A stretch of DNA of 64,000 nt from Streptomyces sp. Q6 (GCF_036967205.1 NZ_CP146022.1:3224001-3288000), one strand, 5' to 3'; counted from the stretch's first letter, positions 34,068 through 43,074 are shown. A program made the numbers and translations. The notes: generated by a model not told the origin, from the letters alone.

Positions 34068-35177
34068 ATGACTGACATGACGGGTACGAGCGGTACGAGC
34101 GGTACGGGTGGCCCCCTCCGCGTGGGTCTGATCGGCTACGGCCTGGCCGGCTCCGTCTTCCACGCGCCGCTGATCGCCGCGACCGAGGGCCTCGTCCTCG
34201 ACACGGTCGTCACGTCGAACCCGGAGCGGCAGGCCCAGGCCCGCGCCGAGCACGGCGACGACCTGCGCTGCGTGGACTCCCCGGACGAACTCTGGGAGCG
34301 CGCCGACGACCTCGACCTGATCGTCATCGCGTCCCCGAACAAGACGCACGTACCGCTCGCGACGGCCGCGCTCAAGGCGGGCCTGCCGGTCGTCGTCGAC
34401 AAGCCGGTGGCGGGCACCGCGGCGGAGGCGCGCGAGCTCGCGTCGCTGGCCGACGAGCGCGGCCTGCTGCTCTCCGTGTTCCAGAACCGCCGCTGGGACA
34501 ACGACTTCCTGACCCTGCGCAAGCTCATGGCGGACGGCGAACTGGGCGAGATCCAGCGCTTCGAGTCGCGGTTCGAGCGCTGGCGCCCGCAGCTCAAGGG
34601 CGGCTGGCGCGAGTCCGGGAACCCGGAGGAGATCGGCGGCCTCCTGTACGACCTCGGCAGCCACGTCGTCGACCAGGCGCTGGTCCTCTTCGGCCCCGCG
34701 GTCACCGTCTACGCCGAGTCGGACGTGCGCCGGGCCGGCGCCGCCGCGGACGACGACACGTTCATCGCGATCACCCACGCGAGCGGCGTCCGCTCGCACC
34801 TGTACGTCTCCGCCACCACGGCCCAGCTCGGCCCGCGCTTTCGCGTACTGGGCTCGCAGGCCGGTTACGTGAAGTACGGCCTCGACCCGCAGGAGGCGGC
34901 ACTGCGCGACGGCAAGCGCCCGGCGCCGGGTCAGCCGTGGGGTGTCGAGAGCGACTCGATGTGGGGCCGCGTCGGCTCCGGCGAGTCCCCGCTGACCGGC
35001 GGCGGCCGCCCGGTGCCGACCGTCGACGGCGACTACCCCGCGTACTACGCCGCCGTCGCCGCGGCCCTGCGCGACGGCGCCCCGAACCCGGTGCCCGCCA
35101 CGCAGGCGGCCGCCGCGCTCGACGTCCTGGAAGCGGCCCGCCGCTCGGCCGACCAGAAGGTGACGGTGACCCTGTGA
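34068..35177 (+). CDS. Gfo/Idh/MocA-family oxidoreductase
   Basis: 369 aa from ATG 34068; GTG 34050 and ATG 34059 are also in frame, but GGAAGG at 34052-34057 fits 34068 best. The Rossmann motif is LRVGLIGYGLAGSVFHAPLI, the cofactor-proximal EKP equivalent is VVVDKPVAGTAAEARELAS, and the C-terminal catalytic region contains YDLGSHVVDQAL. It should oxidise or reduce a sugar or cyclitol with NAD(P). It overlaps the next gene by GTGA. Confidence 0.92.
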   Translation: MTDMTGTSGTSGTGGPLRVGLIGYGLAGSVFHAPLIAATEGLVLDTVVTSNPERQAQARAEHGDDLRCVDSPDELWERADDLDLIVIASPNKTHVPLATAALKAGLPVVVDKPVAGTAAEARELASLADERGLLLSVFQNRRWDNDFLTLRKLMADGELGEIQRFESRFERWRPQLKGGWRESGNPEEIGGLLYDLGSHVVDQALVLFGPAVTVYAESDVRRAGAAADDDTFIAITHASGVRSHLYVSATTAQLGPRFRVLGSQAGYVKYGLDPQEAALRDGKRPAPGQPWGVESDSMWGRVGSGESPLTGGGRPVPTVDGDYPAYYAAVAAALRDGAPNPVPATQAAAALDVLEAARRSADQKVTVTL

Positions 35178-35659
35178 CCGCGGCCTCCCCGAACCCCGCG
35201 ACGGCTCCCGACATCGCGACGCTGGAGGAGCAGGAGCGCCGCCTGGTCCTCGACTCGTTCACGTACGACGACGCGTGGCGGCTCGGCACGCTCCTGGTCG
35301 ACCTGGCCCGCGAGCGCCGCGCTCCGGTGGCGATCGACATCACCCGCGGCGGCCAGCAGCTGTTCCACGCGGCGCTGCCGGGTTCGACCCCGGACAACGA
35401 CGCGTGGATCGCCCGCAAGCGCCGCGTCGTGGAGCGCTACCAGTCCTCGTCGTACCTGGTCGGCAGCCGCTTCCGCGCCAAGGGCACGACGTTCGAGGAC
35501 TCCTCCCGCCTGGACCCGGACGTGTACGCGGCCCACGGCGGCGCGTTTCCCCTCTCCGTGCGCGGGGCGGGAGTCGTCGGCGTCGTGGTCGTCTCGGGCC
35601 TGCCGCAGGTGGAGGACCACGCGTTGGTGGTGGAGGCGCTGGAGACGTTCACCAAGTAG
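35174..35659 (+). CDS. UPF0303 / heme-degrading-domain-like protein
   Basis: 161 aa starting at GTG 35174, which overlaps the preceding stop. It contains the GlcG/HbpS-like (DUF336) fold: DITRGGQQLFHAALPGSTPDNDAWIARKRRVVERY and HGGAFPLSVRGAGVVGVVVVSGLPQVEDH. The family is widespread but functionally unclear; some members bind heme or corrinoids. Translational coupling to the dehydrogenase suggests a linked role in sugar metabolism. Confidence 0.88.
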   Translation: MTAASPNPATAPDIATLEEQERRLVLDSFTYDDAWRLGTLLVDLARERRAPVAIDITRGGQQLFHAALPGSTPDNDAWIARKRRVVERYQSSSYLVGSRFRAKGTTFEDSSRLDPDVYAAHGGAFPLSVRGAGVVGVVVVSGLPQVEDHALVVEALETFTK

Positions 35660-35668
35660 CGCCGCTCA

Positions 35669-35830
35669 GGGGCCTCCGGCGAACGAGGAGCGGGGCTGCC
35701 TGGGCCTCCGGTGACAGGAGCGGGGGGGGGCCGGGGTTTCCGGCGATCGCGGAGTAGGAGTAGGGGCCCAGGGCCTCCGGCGATCGAGGAGCGGGGCCCA
35801 GGGCCTCCCACGATCGAGGAGCGGGACCCA
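35669..35830. repeat. imperfect tandem repeat, about 30-36 bp units, five copies
   Basis: Five units begin gggcctccgg or a variant and contain cgatcgaggagcgggg. Units 4 (35771-35800) and 5 (35801-35830) are both 30 bp and differ at only three positions; units 1-3 are more diverged. It fills the space between the convergent UPF0303 and FAH genes, and no protein is visible in it. A strong G/C homopolymer run follows (35831-35880). Confidence 0.75.
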
Positions 35831-35884
35831 GGGGGGGGCACCCCGCAACCCCGCGCCCCCACCCCCCCCCCTCAAGCGGAGCGC

Positions 35885-36742
35885 CTACGCGTCCTTCAGC
35901 TCCTGCCGCTGCCGGCCGAGCCCCTCGATCTCCAGCTCCACGACATCCCCGGAGCGCAGATACGGCTTCGGCTCGGGGCGGCCCATCGCGACCCCGGCCG
36001 GCGTCCCCGTGTTGATGACGTCACCGGGGTACAGGGTCATGAACTGGCTGACGTAGCGCACCACCTCGGCCACGGAGAAGATCTGGTCGGCGGTGCTGCC
36101 GTCCTGCTTGAGCTCGCCGTTGACCCAGAGCTTGAGCCCGAGGGCCTGCGGGTCGGGGACCTCGTCCGCGGTGACGAGCCACGGGCCGAGCGGGTTGAAC
36201 GTCTCGCAGTTCTTGCCCTTGTCCCACGTGCCGCCGCGCTCGATCTGGAACTCGCGCTCGGAGACGTCGTGCGCGACCGCGTACCCGGCGACATGCGTGA
36301 GCGCCGCCTCCGCCGACTCGACATAGCGGGCCGTACGTCCGATGACCACGGCCAGCTCCACCTCCCAGTCGGTCTTGGTCGAGCGGCGCGGCACGAGCAC
36401 CGTGTCGTGCGGGCCGACCACCGTGTCCGCCGCCTTGAAGAAGACGACGGGCTCGGCGGGCGGCTCGGCGCCCGTCTCCTTCGCGTGGTCGTGGTAGTTC
36501 AGGCCGATGCATACGACCTTGCCGATACGGGCCACCGGCGGACCCACCCGCAGCCCTTCGAAGTCAAGGGCGGGCAGGTCCGCGGAGGCGGCGGCGGCAC
36601 GGATGCGGTCGAGGGCCGCCTCGTCCGCGAGCAGCGCCCCGTCGATGTCCGCGACCAGGCCCGACAGGTCGCGCAGGGTCCCCTCGGCGTCGAGGAGCGC
36701 GGGGCGCTCCGCTCCGGCGGGACCGACTCGCAGCAGCTTCAT
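35885..36742 (-). CDS. fumarylacetoacetate hydrolase family protein
   Basis: 285 aa. FAH fold with metal-binding acidic residues in KTDWEVELAVVIGR and the motif AHDVSEREFQIERGGTWDKGKNCETFNPLGPW, then GDVINTGTPAGVAMGRPEP. GAGGGAG lies upstream of the ATG. Family members hydrolyse or decarboxylate acylpyruvates and related 2-oxo acids, or act as ureidoglycolate-type hydrolases. The substrate is not fixed by the motifs. It stands alone. Confidence 0.93.
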   Translation of the reverse strand: MKLLRVGPAGAERPALLDAEGTLRDLSGLVADIDGALLADEAALDRIRAAAASADLPALDFEGLRVGPPVARIGKVVCIGLNYHDHAKETGAEPPAEPVVFFKAADTVVGPHDTVLVPRRSTKTDWEVELAVVIGRTARYVESAEAALTHVAGYAVAHDVSEREFQIERGGTWDKGKNCETFNPLGPWLVTADEVPDPQALGLKLWVNGELKQDGSTADQIFSVAEVVRYVSQFMTLYPGDVINTGTPAGVAMGRPEPKPYLRSGDVVELEIEGLGRQRQELKDA

Positions 36743-36899
36743 GGGGTAACTCCCTCTGTTTTAGGAGGAGCCTCCATGGCCCGGTGCGGCCGACAGCCAT
36801 CGGAGGTCTGGTCGATCCTCCAAGTTCGGCGTCCAGTCCGCAATACCCCGTTCACGGACTGGACCCGACCCGTCTCCCGGACAGGCCCGCGGCCGGGCC

Positions 36900-37670
36900 C
36901 TAGACGGGGAGCGCCGCCGCGGCGCCGTACGGCATGTCCCGGTACAGGAACGCCCGCTCGATCGCGCTCCAGGTCGTCGACGTGACGACGTACAGCGCGG
37001 CCGCGAGCGGCACCACGGCGACCGTGAACAGCGTCATGAACGACATCAACGGCATGATCTTCGTCATCGCCCCCATGCCCGGCACCTGCGGCTGACCGGC
37101 GTCGGGCGTCGGCGCGGCGGCCGCGGACAGCGCCATCTGCCGCTTCGTACGCCGGAAGTTGAAGGTCGCCACGGCCGCGACGAGCACGAACAGCGCCACG
37201 TAGACCAGCCCCTGCGCCCCGAACAGCCCGCCGTGCGCGAGCGCGTCGCGGAAGTGCGACCCCAGCGGGGCCGCGCCGAGCGTGTGGCCGAGCAGGGCGT
37301 TGGGCTCTCCACCGAGGCTGTTGTTGGAGAACAGGTGGTAGAGCAGGAAGAACGCCGGCATCTGGAACAGCATCGGCAGGCAGCCGGAGAGCGGGGAGAC
37401 CTTCTCCTCGCGGTGCAGCTCCATGATCGCCTTCTGCAACGCCTCGGGGTTCTTCTTGTGCTTCTTGCGCAGCTCGGCGATACGCGGCTGAAGCTTGAGA
37501 CGGTCCCGCTGACCCCGCGCCCCGGCCCGCGACAGCGGGTGGACGAGGAGCCGTACGAACGCGGTGAACAGGATGATGGCCGCGGCCGTGGCCGAGGTGT
37601 GGAACAGCGGCTGGAGCAGGTCGGCCAGATGCTCGACCAAGCTCGCGAAGACGGACATGAACGACGACAT
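36900..37670 (-). CDS. YidC/Oxa1-family membrane insertase
   Basis: 256 aa, start supported by GGAGGG 7 bp upstream. Five hydrophobic segments. The Oxa1 core carries the cytosolic hairpin KLQPRIAELRKKHKKNPEALQKAIMELHREEKVSPLSGCLPMLFQMPAFFLLYHLF and the hydrophilic-groove Arg in FTAFVRLLVHPLSRAGARGQ. It is shorter than the essential Streptomyces YidC near the origin and is therefore probably an accessory paralogue. The neighbouring small membrane protein downstream of it is on the same side of the chromosome. Confidence 0.92.
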   Translation of the reverse strand: MSSFMSVFASLVEHLADLLQPLFHTSATAAAIILFTAFVRLLVHPLSRAGARGQRDRLKLQPRIAELRKKHKKNPEALQKAIMELHREEKVSPLSGCLPMLFQMPAFFLLYHLFSNNSLGGEPNALLGHTLGAAPLGSHFRDALAHGGLFGAQGLVYVALFVLVAAVATFNFRRTKRQMALSAAAAPTPDAGQPQVPGMGAMTKIMPLMSFMTLFTVAVVPLAAALYVVTSTTWSAIERAFLYRDMPYGAAAALPV

Positions 37671-37790
37671 GGGTGAGCCCTCCGGGGGTCTCGTCGTACC
37701 GGAACGTGCCGGAATCGGATGCGAGACCGGCAGGGGATTCGGCGTGACGGCCCAAGACGCCCGCGCCCGCGTACGGGAGGGCGAGCGGGG

Positions 37791-38114
37791 CTAGGCCGCC
37801 AGGACGAGACGTCCGGGCGCTCGGGGCCTGGTACGCCCCGCGGCGTCGGGATCGCGCTGCGGCAGGAAGGCGGTGCGGTGCTCTCGGTCGCGGATCGCGG
37901 TGCGCACTCTGGTGGGTGGCACGGCGGGCGCGGACCGCGCGGCGAGCAGCGAGCAGACGGCGAGGGCGGAACCCGCGGCGGCGGTCGCGGCGAGGGCGAC
38001 GGCCCCGGCGAGGCTGCCGGTGTCGACGAGCGCCGAGATCACCGTCTCGACGAGGAGGAACAGCAGCAGGGCGGCCGGACGCAGGGTCGTGGACCAGGCG
38101 TTGGTACGCGGCAT
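37791..38114 (-). CDS. small membrane protein, DUF6412-like
   Basis: 107 aa from ATG 38114 with a near-perfect ribosome site (GAGGAGGA). Two transmembrane helices (about 10-30 and 35-60), then a cytosolic basic tail (VRTAIRDREHRTAFLPQRDPDAAGRTRPRAPGR). It lies 120 bp upstream of yidC on the same strand, and such proteins are often found beside this YidC paralogue in Streptomyces. Function is unknown. Confidence 0.75.
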   Translation of the reverse strand: MPRTNAWSTTLRPAALLLFLLVETVISALVDTGSLAGAVALAATAAAGSALAVCSLLAARSAPAVPPTRVRTAIRDREHRTAFLPQRDPDAAGRTRPRAPGRLVLAA

Positions 38115-38137
38115 GGGTTCCTCCTCTCGCTGTCTCA

Positions 38138-38193
38138 ATGCCTCGATGCCTCGATGCCTCGATGCCTCGATGGCTCGCTGACTCGCTGGCTCG
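38138..38193. repeat. octamer tandem repeat (7 units)
   Basis: Seven consecutive 8-bp units: four copies of atgcctcg, then atggctcg, ctgactcg and ctggctcg. It lies in the 5' region of the DUF6412/yidC transcript, so a change in unit number would alter the leader length. Confidence 0.85.
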
Positions 38194-38231
38194 ACCCGAG
38201 CTTCGACTCGACGTGAGCCCTTCGAAGCACA

Positions 38232-38254
38232 GATCGGTATAGCCGATCGGTATA
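38232..38254. promoter_or_regulatory. direct repeat gatcggtata x2, possible operator
   Basis: Two identical decamers 13 bp apart (38232-38241 and 38245-38254), followed by cacgaacgttc. They lie about 120 bp upstream of the DUF6412 start, AT-richer than their surroundings, as expected of a regulated promoter. Confidence 0.5.
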
Positions 38255-38525
38255 CACGAACGTTCCTGCCAGTTATACAGGCTCGGTCGCGACCGGCTGA
38301 AGCGGCCGACGGGGTGCGAGGGACGCCCGGCCGACCGGACCGGCGGGATCCGGGCCGAGCCCGTGGCCCGCCGGCACCTCGGCTTCCTGCGGCGGCGCAA
38401 GGGCCCGGCGGGCCGCCCGCTCCCCGCGCGACCGAGCAGGCGCCCGCGTCCGACGTGCTGGAACTCACGCGCCGCCCCAAGACCGCCCGGCGTCACCTGT
38501 CGCCCTCCGCCCTCCGCCTCCGCCC
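38255..38525. other. non-coding gap with possible gene remnant
   Basis: No intact gene. Reading the plus strand in two different frames gives ARRHLGFLRRRKGPAG and then DVLELTRRPKTARRHL, which look like pieces of one basic protein separated by a frameshift. No start, ribosome site or continuous frame is present. Weak evidence of a decayed gene. Confidence 0.25.
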
Positions 38526-40058
38526 TCACCCCGCGGCAACGGCGTCCGTCGTCTCCTTCGGATCACTGATCGGGTCGCGGGCGAGCACCTCGCCGTCCGG
38601 CCGTTCGTCGCGATCGGCGGGACACACGTACGTGACCACGAGCGTGACCGCGAGATTGGCGGCGAGGGCGACGATCCCGGCGTTCATCCCCCACACCGGA
38701 TCGTGCTCGCTGAACACGAGCCCGCACACGACCCCCACCCCGACGAGGAGTCCGCTCAGCGCGCCCACCAGACTCAGCCGCCGCCACACCAGCCCCACCA
38801 GCAGCATCGGGACGAGCTGCGCCATCCCCTCGTAGGAGATGAGGGAGAGCCGGACGAGGGTGTTGGGCGCGACGTACGTGAGCACGAGCGCGAGCGCGCC
38901 TGCGACGACGACCACGATCTGCGATCCGGTCTTCTGCACGCTCCTGCGCGCATCCGGGGCGTCCCGCCACCGCGGCACGAGCGGGAACACGCTGCTGCCC
39001 CACATCGTCCCGATGACCAGCATGAACACCGCCATCGGCACGATCGACGAGAGGGCCGCCGCGACCCCGATGATCCCGACCGCCCAGGCCGGCAGCGAGT
39101 CGACGACGAGCTTGAGGAGCGCGAGGTTCGACTCGGCTCCGGTCAGCCCGGGGACGACGAACAGCGCGGCCATGCCGAGCAGCATCGGCACGAAGAGCAG
39201 GATGTTGTACGCGGGCAGCCACATGGCGTTGCGCCGCAGCCCGTCCGCGCTGCGCGCGCCCAGGTACCCGGCGACGGTGGTCGGGAAGATGACGACGGTG
39301 AGGGCGTTGAGGAACGTCGTCGTCGCGAACCATCCCTGCCCGTACGGCGACCCGCCGCTCCCGGGCAGCGTCAGCCAGGCGCTCTTCTCCTCGATGAGCC
39401 GGCCGAGGAAGTCCCCGTACCCGTCGAAATAGTGCACGGGGACGTAGAGGGCGAGGAAGGCGAGCGTGACGATGACCAGCAGGTCCTTCAGGACGGACAC
39501 CCACGCGCTGCCGCGCAGCCCGCTCACCACCACGAACCCGGTGGTGACCGCGAAGCCGATGAAATAGGCCCAGTCGAGGCTGATCGCGCCGTACGAGATC
39601 GTCGAGACGACCACGCCCATGCCCGTGATCTGCAACTGGATGTACGGCAGCAGGAACACCGTCACGAGCACGGCGACGGCGGCGCCGACCCACGGCTTCC
39701 CGTACCGGTGGGCGACCATGTCGGTGATGGAGACGAGCCCGTGCCGGCGCGCGTACGCCCACAGCATCGGCCCGACCACGTAGCCGACGGCGTAGCCGCA
39801 CGACATGTAGGCGACGACGTACAGCACGGGGGCGCCGAAGTTGTAGCCCCAGCCGGCGGCCCCGAGGTACGAGAAGCTGGTGTACCCCTCGCCGGCCATC
39901 AGCACCCAGATGAACACGGCCCCGAGCGACCGCCCGCCCACGGACCACTCGGCGAGCCCGCCGCCGCTGCCCTTCCCGCGTACGGCGAGCAGCCCGAGGG
40001 CGACGGTGACCACCATGAAGACACCGAAGAGGGTGGTGGCGACGGCTCCGTCACTCAT
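38526..40058 (-). CDS. sodium:solute symporter family protein
   Basis: 510 aa with about 13 membrane helices. SSS-family signatures: WSVGGRSLGAVFIWVLMAGEGYTSFSYLGAAGW at TM2, and GLRGSAWVSVLKDLLVIVTLAFLALYVPVHYF. It should import an organic acid or similar solute with sodium. The start ATG overlaps the stop of the DUF3311 gene (ATGA), and such a small partner commonly precedes symporters of this subfamily. Confidence 0.92.
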   Translation of the reverse strand: MSDGAVATTLFGVFMVVTVALGLLAVRGKGSGGGLAEWSVGGRSLGAVFIWVLMAGEGYTSFSYLGAAGWGYNFGAPVLYVVAYMSCGYAVGYVVGPMLWAYARRHGLVSITDMVAHRYGKPWVGAAVAVLVTVFLLPYIQLQITGMGVVVSTISYGAISLDWAYFIGFAVTTGFVVVSGLRGSAWVSVLKDLLVIVTLAFLALYVPVHYFDGYGDFLGRLIEEKSAWLTLPGSGGSPYGQGWFATTTFLNALTVVIFPTTVAGYLGARSADGLRRNAMWLPAYNILLFVPMLLGMAALFVVPGLTGAESNLALLKLVVDSLPAWAVGIIGVAAALSSIVPMAVFMLVIGTMWGSSVFPLVPRWRDAPDARRSVQKTGSQIVVVVAGALALVLTYVAPNTLVRLSLISYEGMAQLVPMLLVGLVWRRLSLVGALSGLLVGVGVVCGLVFSEHDPVWGMNAGIVALAANLAVTLVVTYVCPADRDERPDGEVLARDPISDPKETTDAVAAG

Positions 40059-40264
40059 GCCGACCGCCCCGCGCGCAGCTTGCGGTCCCCACGCCAGGTC
40101 AGCCATACGGCGACGGGCGTGAGCAGCGTCGAGGCGAGCAGCCACGCGAAGAGGAACGGCAGCCCGAGCACGACGGGCTCGACCCGGTTCACGAACGGGA
40201 GCGCGCCGACGTACAGCACGAAGGGCACGAGGAGCCAGAGCAGATGGGGCCGTCGTTTGATCAC
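40055..40264 (-). CDS. DUF3311 small membrane protein, symporter partner
   Basis: 69 aa, GTG start. Two transmembrane helices (LLWLLVPFVLYVGALPFV and VLGLPFLFAWLLASTLLTPVAVWL) and a basic C-terminus. It is coupled by ATGA overlap to the SSS symporter. By analogy it may stabilise or complete the transporter; this has not been shown for this protein. Confidence 0.85.
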   Translation of the reverse strand: MIKRRPHLLWLLVPFVLYVGALPFVNRVEPVVLGLPFLFAWLLASTLLTPVAVWLTWRGDRKLRAGRSA

Positions 40265-40351
40265 GGACGACGACTGTATCGGGCGACGTGACGCCCGCCG
40301 GGGTGGCTGTCCGCCGCTTTCGACATGGCCGTCGGGGCGGGCCCCGGGCGG

Positions 40352-41158
40352 CTATCGGGGTGTCATCCGGCTGAGCGTGCCCCACACCACGAGCCGGTAC
40401 CGGGAGGTGAACTCGGGGGTGCAGGTGGTGAGCGTGATGTAGTACCCCGGCTCGCTGTACCCGGCGGACGGCACGACGCGGCTGCGCGGCACGGGGTTGA
40501 TGACGCCCCCGTCGCGGGCGGAGGTCTGGGCGAGGCTCTTGTCGACGACGTACTGGTAGGTGGCGTTCCTCGTCTCGACGGTGAGGGTGTCGCCGCGCCG
40601 CAGCCGGTTGATGTAGCGGAACGGTTCGCCGTGGGTGTTGCGGTGCCCGGCGAGCGCGAAGTTCCCGGCGCGGCCCGGCTGCGCGGTGCCCGGGTAGTGC
40701 CCGACGTAGCCGTGGTTGAGGACGTTCGGCTTGCTGACACCCTGCGCGACGGGGACGCGCAGGCCGAGGCGCGGGATGGAGAGGACGGCGTAGGCCTGGT
40801 CCCAGCGGGGGCGCTCGGCCGCCTGCCCCGTACCGGTGCTCGTACGGCCGCCGCCGCGGGCGGCGGAGGAGCCGGCCGGGGCGGGGGTGCGTTCGGGGCT
40901 GCCGGACGCGTCCGGGACCGGCACCTGTGACGGCGCCCGCGCCTCCCCGGACGGCTGCCGCCGCGCGCCCCACTCGCGCTCCAGGGCCTCCACCTGTCGA
41001 CCGGCCCCGGCCTTCGCCTGCCGGTTGGTCCACCACAGCTGGTGCAGGACGAGCAGGAGGAGGACGAGGCCGAGGGTGACGGCGACCTCGGCGCCGTTCC
41101 AGACGAGGCGGCGGGCGAGAGGGCCGCGGGCGGGCGGGGCGGGACGGCCCTGAGCCAC
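40352..41158 (-). CDS. class E sortase
   Basis: 268 aa if started at GTG 41158. No ATG is in frame nearby and no strong ribosome site is visible, so the start is uncertain. Transmembrane helix at 22-42, then a Pro/Ser/Arg-rich linker and the sortase domain. Catalytic His172 (LAGHRNTHGEPF), Cys246 (TLTTCTPEF) and Arg253 (SRYRLVVWG). TLTTC is the class E signature. Class E sortases attach LAxTG proteins, and one candidate substrate is encoded at 31880-32644. Confidence 0.9.
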   Translation of the reverse strand: MAQGRPAPPARGPLARRLVWNGAEVAVTLGLVLLLLVLHQLWWTNRQAKAGAGRQVEALEREWGARRQPSGEARAPSQVPVPDASGSPERTPAPAGSSAARGGGRTSTGTGQAAERPRWDQAYAVLSIPRLGLRVPVAQGVSKPNVLNHGYVGHYPGTAQPGRAGNFALAGHRNTHGEPFRYINRLRRGDTLTVETRNATYQYVVDKSLAQTSARDGGVINPVPRSRVVPSAGYSEPGYYITLTTCTPEFTSRYRLVVWGTLSRMTPR

Positions 41159-41344
41159 GACGCGGGGTCGCCCCCGCCCGTCCCGGGCCTCGCGGCCTTC
41201 GCGGCCCTCGCGGCCCTCTCCGTCCTCGTACGCTGCGGCACGCGCGCAAGATAGATCGCGCGGCTTCAATTCACCAGGCCCGCGCAGGCCCCGGCCCGAA
41301 CCGCCCCGGTCCGTCTCCCGCCATCCGGCGCTACGGTGTCCCTC

Positions 41345-42379
41345 ATGCGCCCCGACACGCCTGCCACGCCTGCCGAGAACGAGTCCGCCGACCACGTCGC
41401 GGAAGCCGAGCGCCTGGAGCGCACGGCGGCGATGTACCCCGAGGACGCCGAACAACTGCTCCTCCAGGCCGCGGCCCACTACGAACTCGCCGACGCCCGC
41501 GACCGCGCGACGGCCCACTACGACTCCCTGCTCGCGTCGCCGGACGTCCACGACCCGGCCCTGATCCGCGCCCTGAAGGCGTCGAACCTGTGGGAGTACG
41601 GCCACGAGGCCGAGGCCCGCGCGATCATCACGGGCCTGCGGGCGACGGCCCCGCGCGACCCGGCGCCGTGGGTGATCGCGGCGGAGTCCCTGGAGTCCCA
41701 CGACGAGCTGGACCAGGCCCACGAGACGTTCACCGAGGCGCTGGAACTCCTGGTCCCGCAGACGGAACGCGAGTCGGGCACCGTCCCCTACGCCAAGCAC
41801 CCCCTCCTCCTGGGCCGCCACCGCGTCCGCCGCCTCCTGGGCGCGCCGCACGACGAGTGGGACGCCCTGGCGGACGGCGCCAACCGCACCACGGTCGCCC
41901 TGGACGAACTCCACGACCCGAAACGCCTCTGGTCCCTGGGCTCGGAGAACCCCGCGGAACTGAAGGCCGAGATCACGCGCCTGCGCGCCGAGTTGGGCTC
42001 ATACCGCGAGGCGCTCTCCCGCCCCTTCCCGGTGGCGGTCCTGCACTGGCCGTCGACGGAGTACGCGGAACTCCTCGCGGCGTACCCGACCCTCTCCTCC
42101 GAATACCCCTCCTACGAGGCCCACTTGGCGTCGATAGAGGGTTCCCTGCGCGAGCTGTCGGCCTCCGGCACGGGCAACCTCGGCATCGTCACGGGCACGG
42201 TCCCGTCCTACGAGGCGTTCGCGGCCTCGGAGGCCTCCTCCCCGGCCGAGGCGTCGCTGCTGCCGCAGTACGCGACGACACTGGCGGCCCGAGGCCGGGC
42301 GGCGGCTTGGCCGCCGGAGGCGGGGGCGGCTTGCTGGTGCGGGTCGGGGGCAGCTTATGGGGAGTGCCACGGGGTGTAG
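41345..42379 (+). CDS. TPR-like protein with C-terminal SEC-C zinc motif
   Basis: 344 aa. ATG 41345 is preferred over the GTG 9 bp earlier. The first about 150 residues are helical repeats (AEQLLLQAAAHYELADARDRATAHYDSL; APWVIAAESLESHDELDQAHETFTEAL). The last residues, CWCGSGAAYGECHG, are a SEC-C zinc-binding motif as at the SecA C-terminus. Function is unknown; the motif suggests interaction with SecB-like clients, ribosomes or nucleic acid. Confidence 0.87.
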   Translation: MRPDTPATPAENESADHVAEAERLERTAAMYPEDAEQLLLQAAAHYELADARDRATAHYDSLLASPDVHDPALIRALKASNLWEYGHEAEARAIITGLRATAPRDPAPWVIAAESLESHDELDQAHETFTEALELLVPQTERESGTVPYAKHPLLLGRHRVRRLLGAPHDEWDALADGANRTTVALDELHDPKRLWSLGSENPAELKAEITRLRAELGSYREALSRPFPVAVLHWPSTEYAELLAAYPTLSSEYPSYEAHLASIEGSLRELSASGTGNLGIVTGTVPSYEAFAASEASSPAEASLLPQYATTLAARGRAAAWPPEAGAACWCGSGAAYGECHGV

Positions 42380-42388
42380 GCGTGGGGG

Positions 42389-42433
42389 CAGCTCGGGCCC
42401 TTCCCCCACGGGGCTCTGGGCTGTCACCTCACC
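42389..42433. terminator. hairpin A flanking the Uma2/XRE module
   Basis: cagctcgggccc...gggctctgggctgtc forms a stem around a C-rich loop and is followed by acctcacc. It closely resembles hairpin B at 43324, so the module between them is bounded by similar sequences in the same orientation. It can act as terminator for the SEC-C gene. Confidence 0.65.
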
Positions 42434-42445
42434 GCGACAGCCCAG

Positions 42446-42473
42446 CCGTATATGAGGATTTCCTCATATACGG
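42446..42473. promoter_or_regulatory. perfect 28-bp palindrome overlapping the Uma2 promoter
   Basis: Two perfect 13-bp arms (ccgtatatgagga and its complement) around a TT spacer, ending 8 bp before the Uma2 ATG. It contains an AT-rich tatac element that could be a -10. There is no ribosome site between it and the ATG, so the transcript may be leaderless and the palindrome would then cover the promoter. Confidence 0.8.
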
Positions 42474-42480
42474 TGCCGAT

Positions 42481-43074
42481 ATGAGCGAGGAGACGCTGTA
42501 CCGCCGCCTCCGCGCATTCCGCGACACCTTCCGCGAGGGGTTCGGGAGCGAGTCGGAGGAAGTGCGCTGGCCCGAGATCAGCCAGGGCCAGATCCTCATG
42601 ATGATGAGCTCCAAGGCGCGCCATCAGCGTGTGGCGCATCGCCTACGCACCGCGCTGGAACCGCAGCTTGCGGCGGGCCTCGCGCTCTACGTCGAGACGG
42701 ACCTGGAAGACCCCGGCCTGGGCATCCTTCGCGTACCGGACCTTGCCGTCGTCAACGCCGACTTCGAGCCCACGGCAGCCGACGCCATGCCGCCGCACGA
42801 CTGCCACTGCATCATCGAGGTCGTCTCGCGCTCCAACCCGGCGAACGACTACGAAGGGAAGCTCCGCGACTACCCCGCGATGGGCATCCCGCACTATCTG
42901 ATCGTCGACCCCCGAGACGGCACGGCCGTCCACTACTGGGCCCCCACCACCCGCACCGGAGCCCCGACCTACGACAACCAGCAGCACTACACCTTCGGCG
43001 ACACCGTCACGGTGGGGGATTGGAAGATCGACACGTCTGGCCTGCCGCGCTACGACGACGAGGCGCCCCAGTGA
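42481..43074 (+). CDS. Uma2-family PD-(D/E)xK nuclease-like protein (DUF820)
   Basis: 197 aa. The restriction-fold core is intact: D87 in RVPDLAVV, E113 in CIIEVVSRS and K127 in DYEGKLRDY, followed by MGIPHYLIVDPRDG. This family is abundant in cyanobacteria and actinomycetes and suspected to be nucleases, but physiological roles are unproven. Downstream overlap (GTGA) with an XRE gene and the palindrome in front make a self-regulated two-gene module likely. Confidence 0.9.
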   Translation: MSEETLYRRLRAFRDTFREGFGSESEEVRWPEISQGQILMMMSSKARHQRVAHRLRTALEPQLAAGLALYVETDLEDPGLGILRVPDLAVVNADFEPTAADAMPPHDCHCIIEVVSRSNPANDYEGKLRDYPAMGIPHYLIVDPRDGTAVHYWAPTTRTGAPTYDNQQHYTFGDTVTVGDWKIDTSGLPRYDDEAPQ

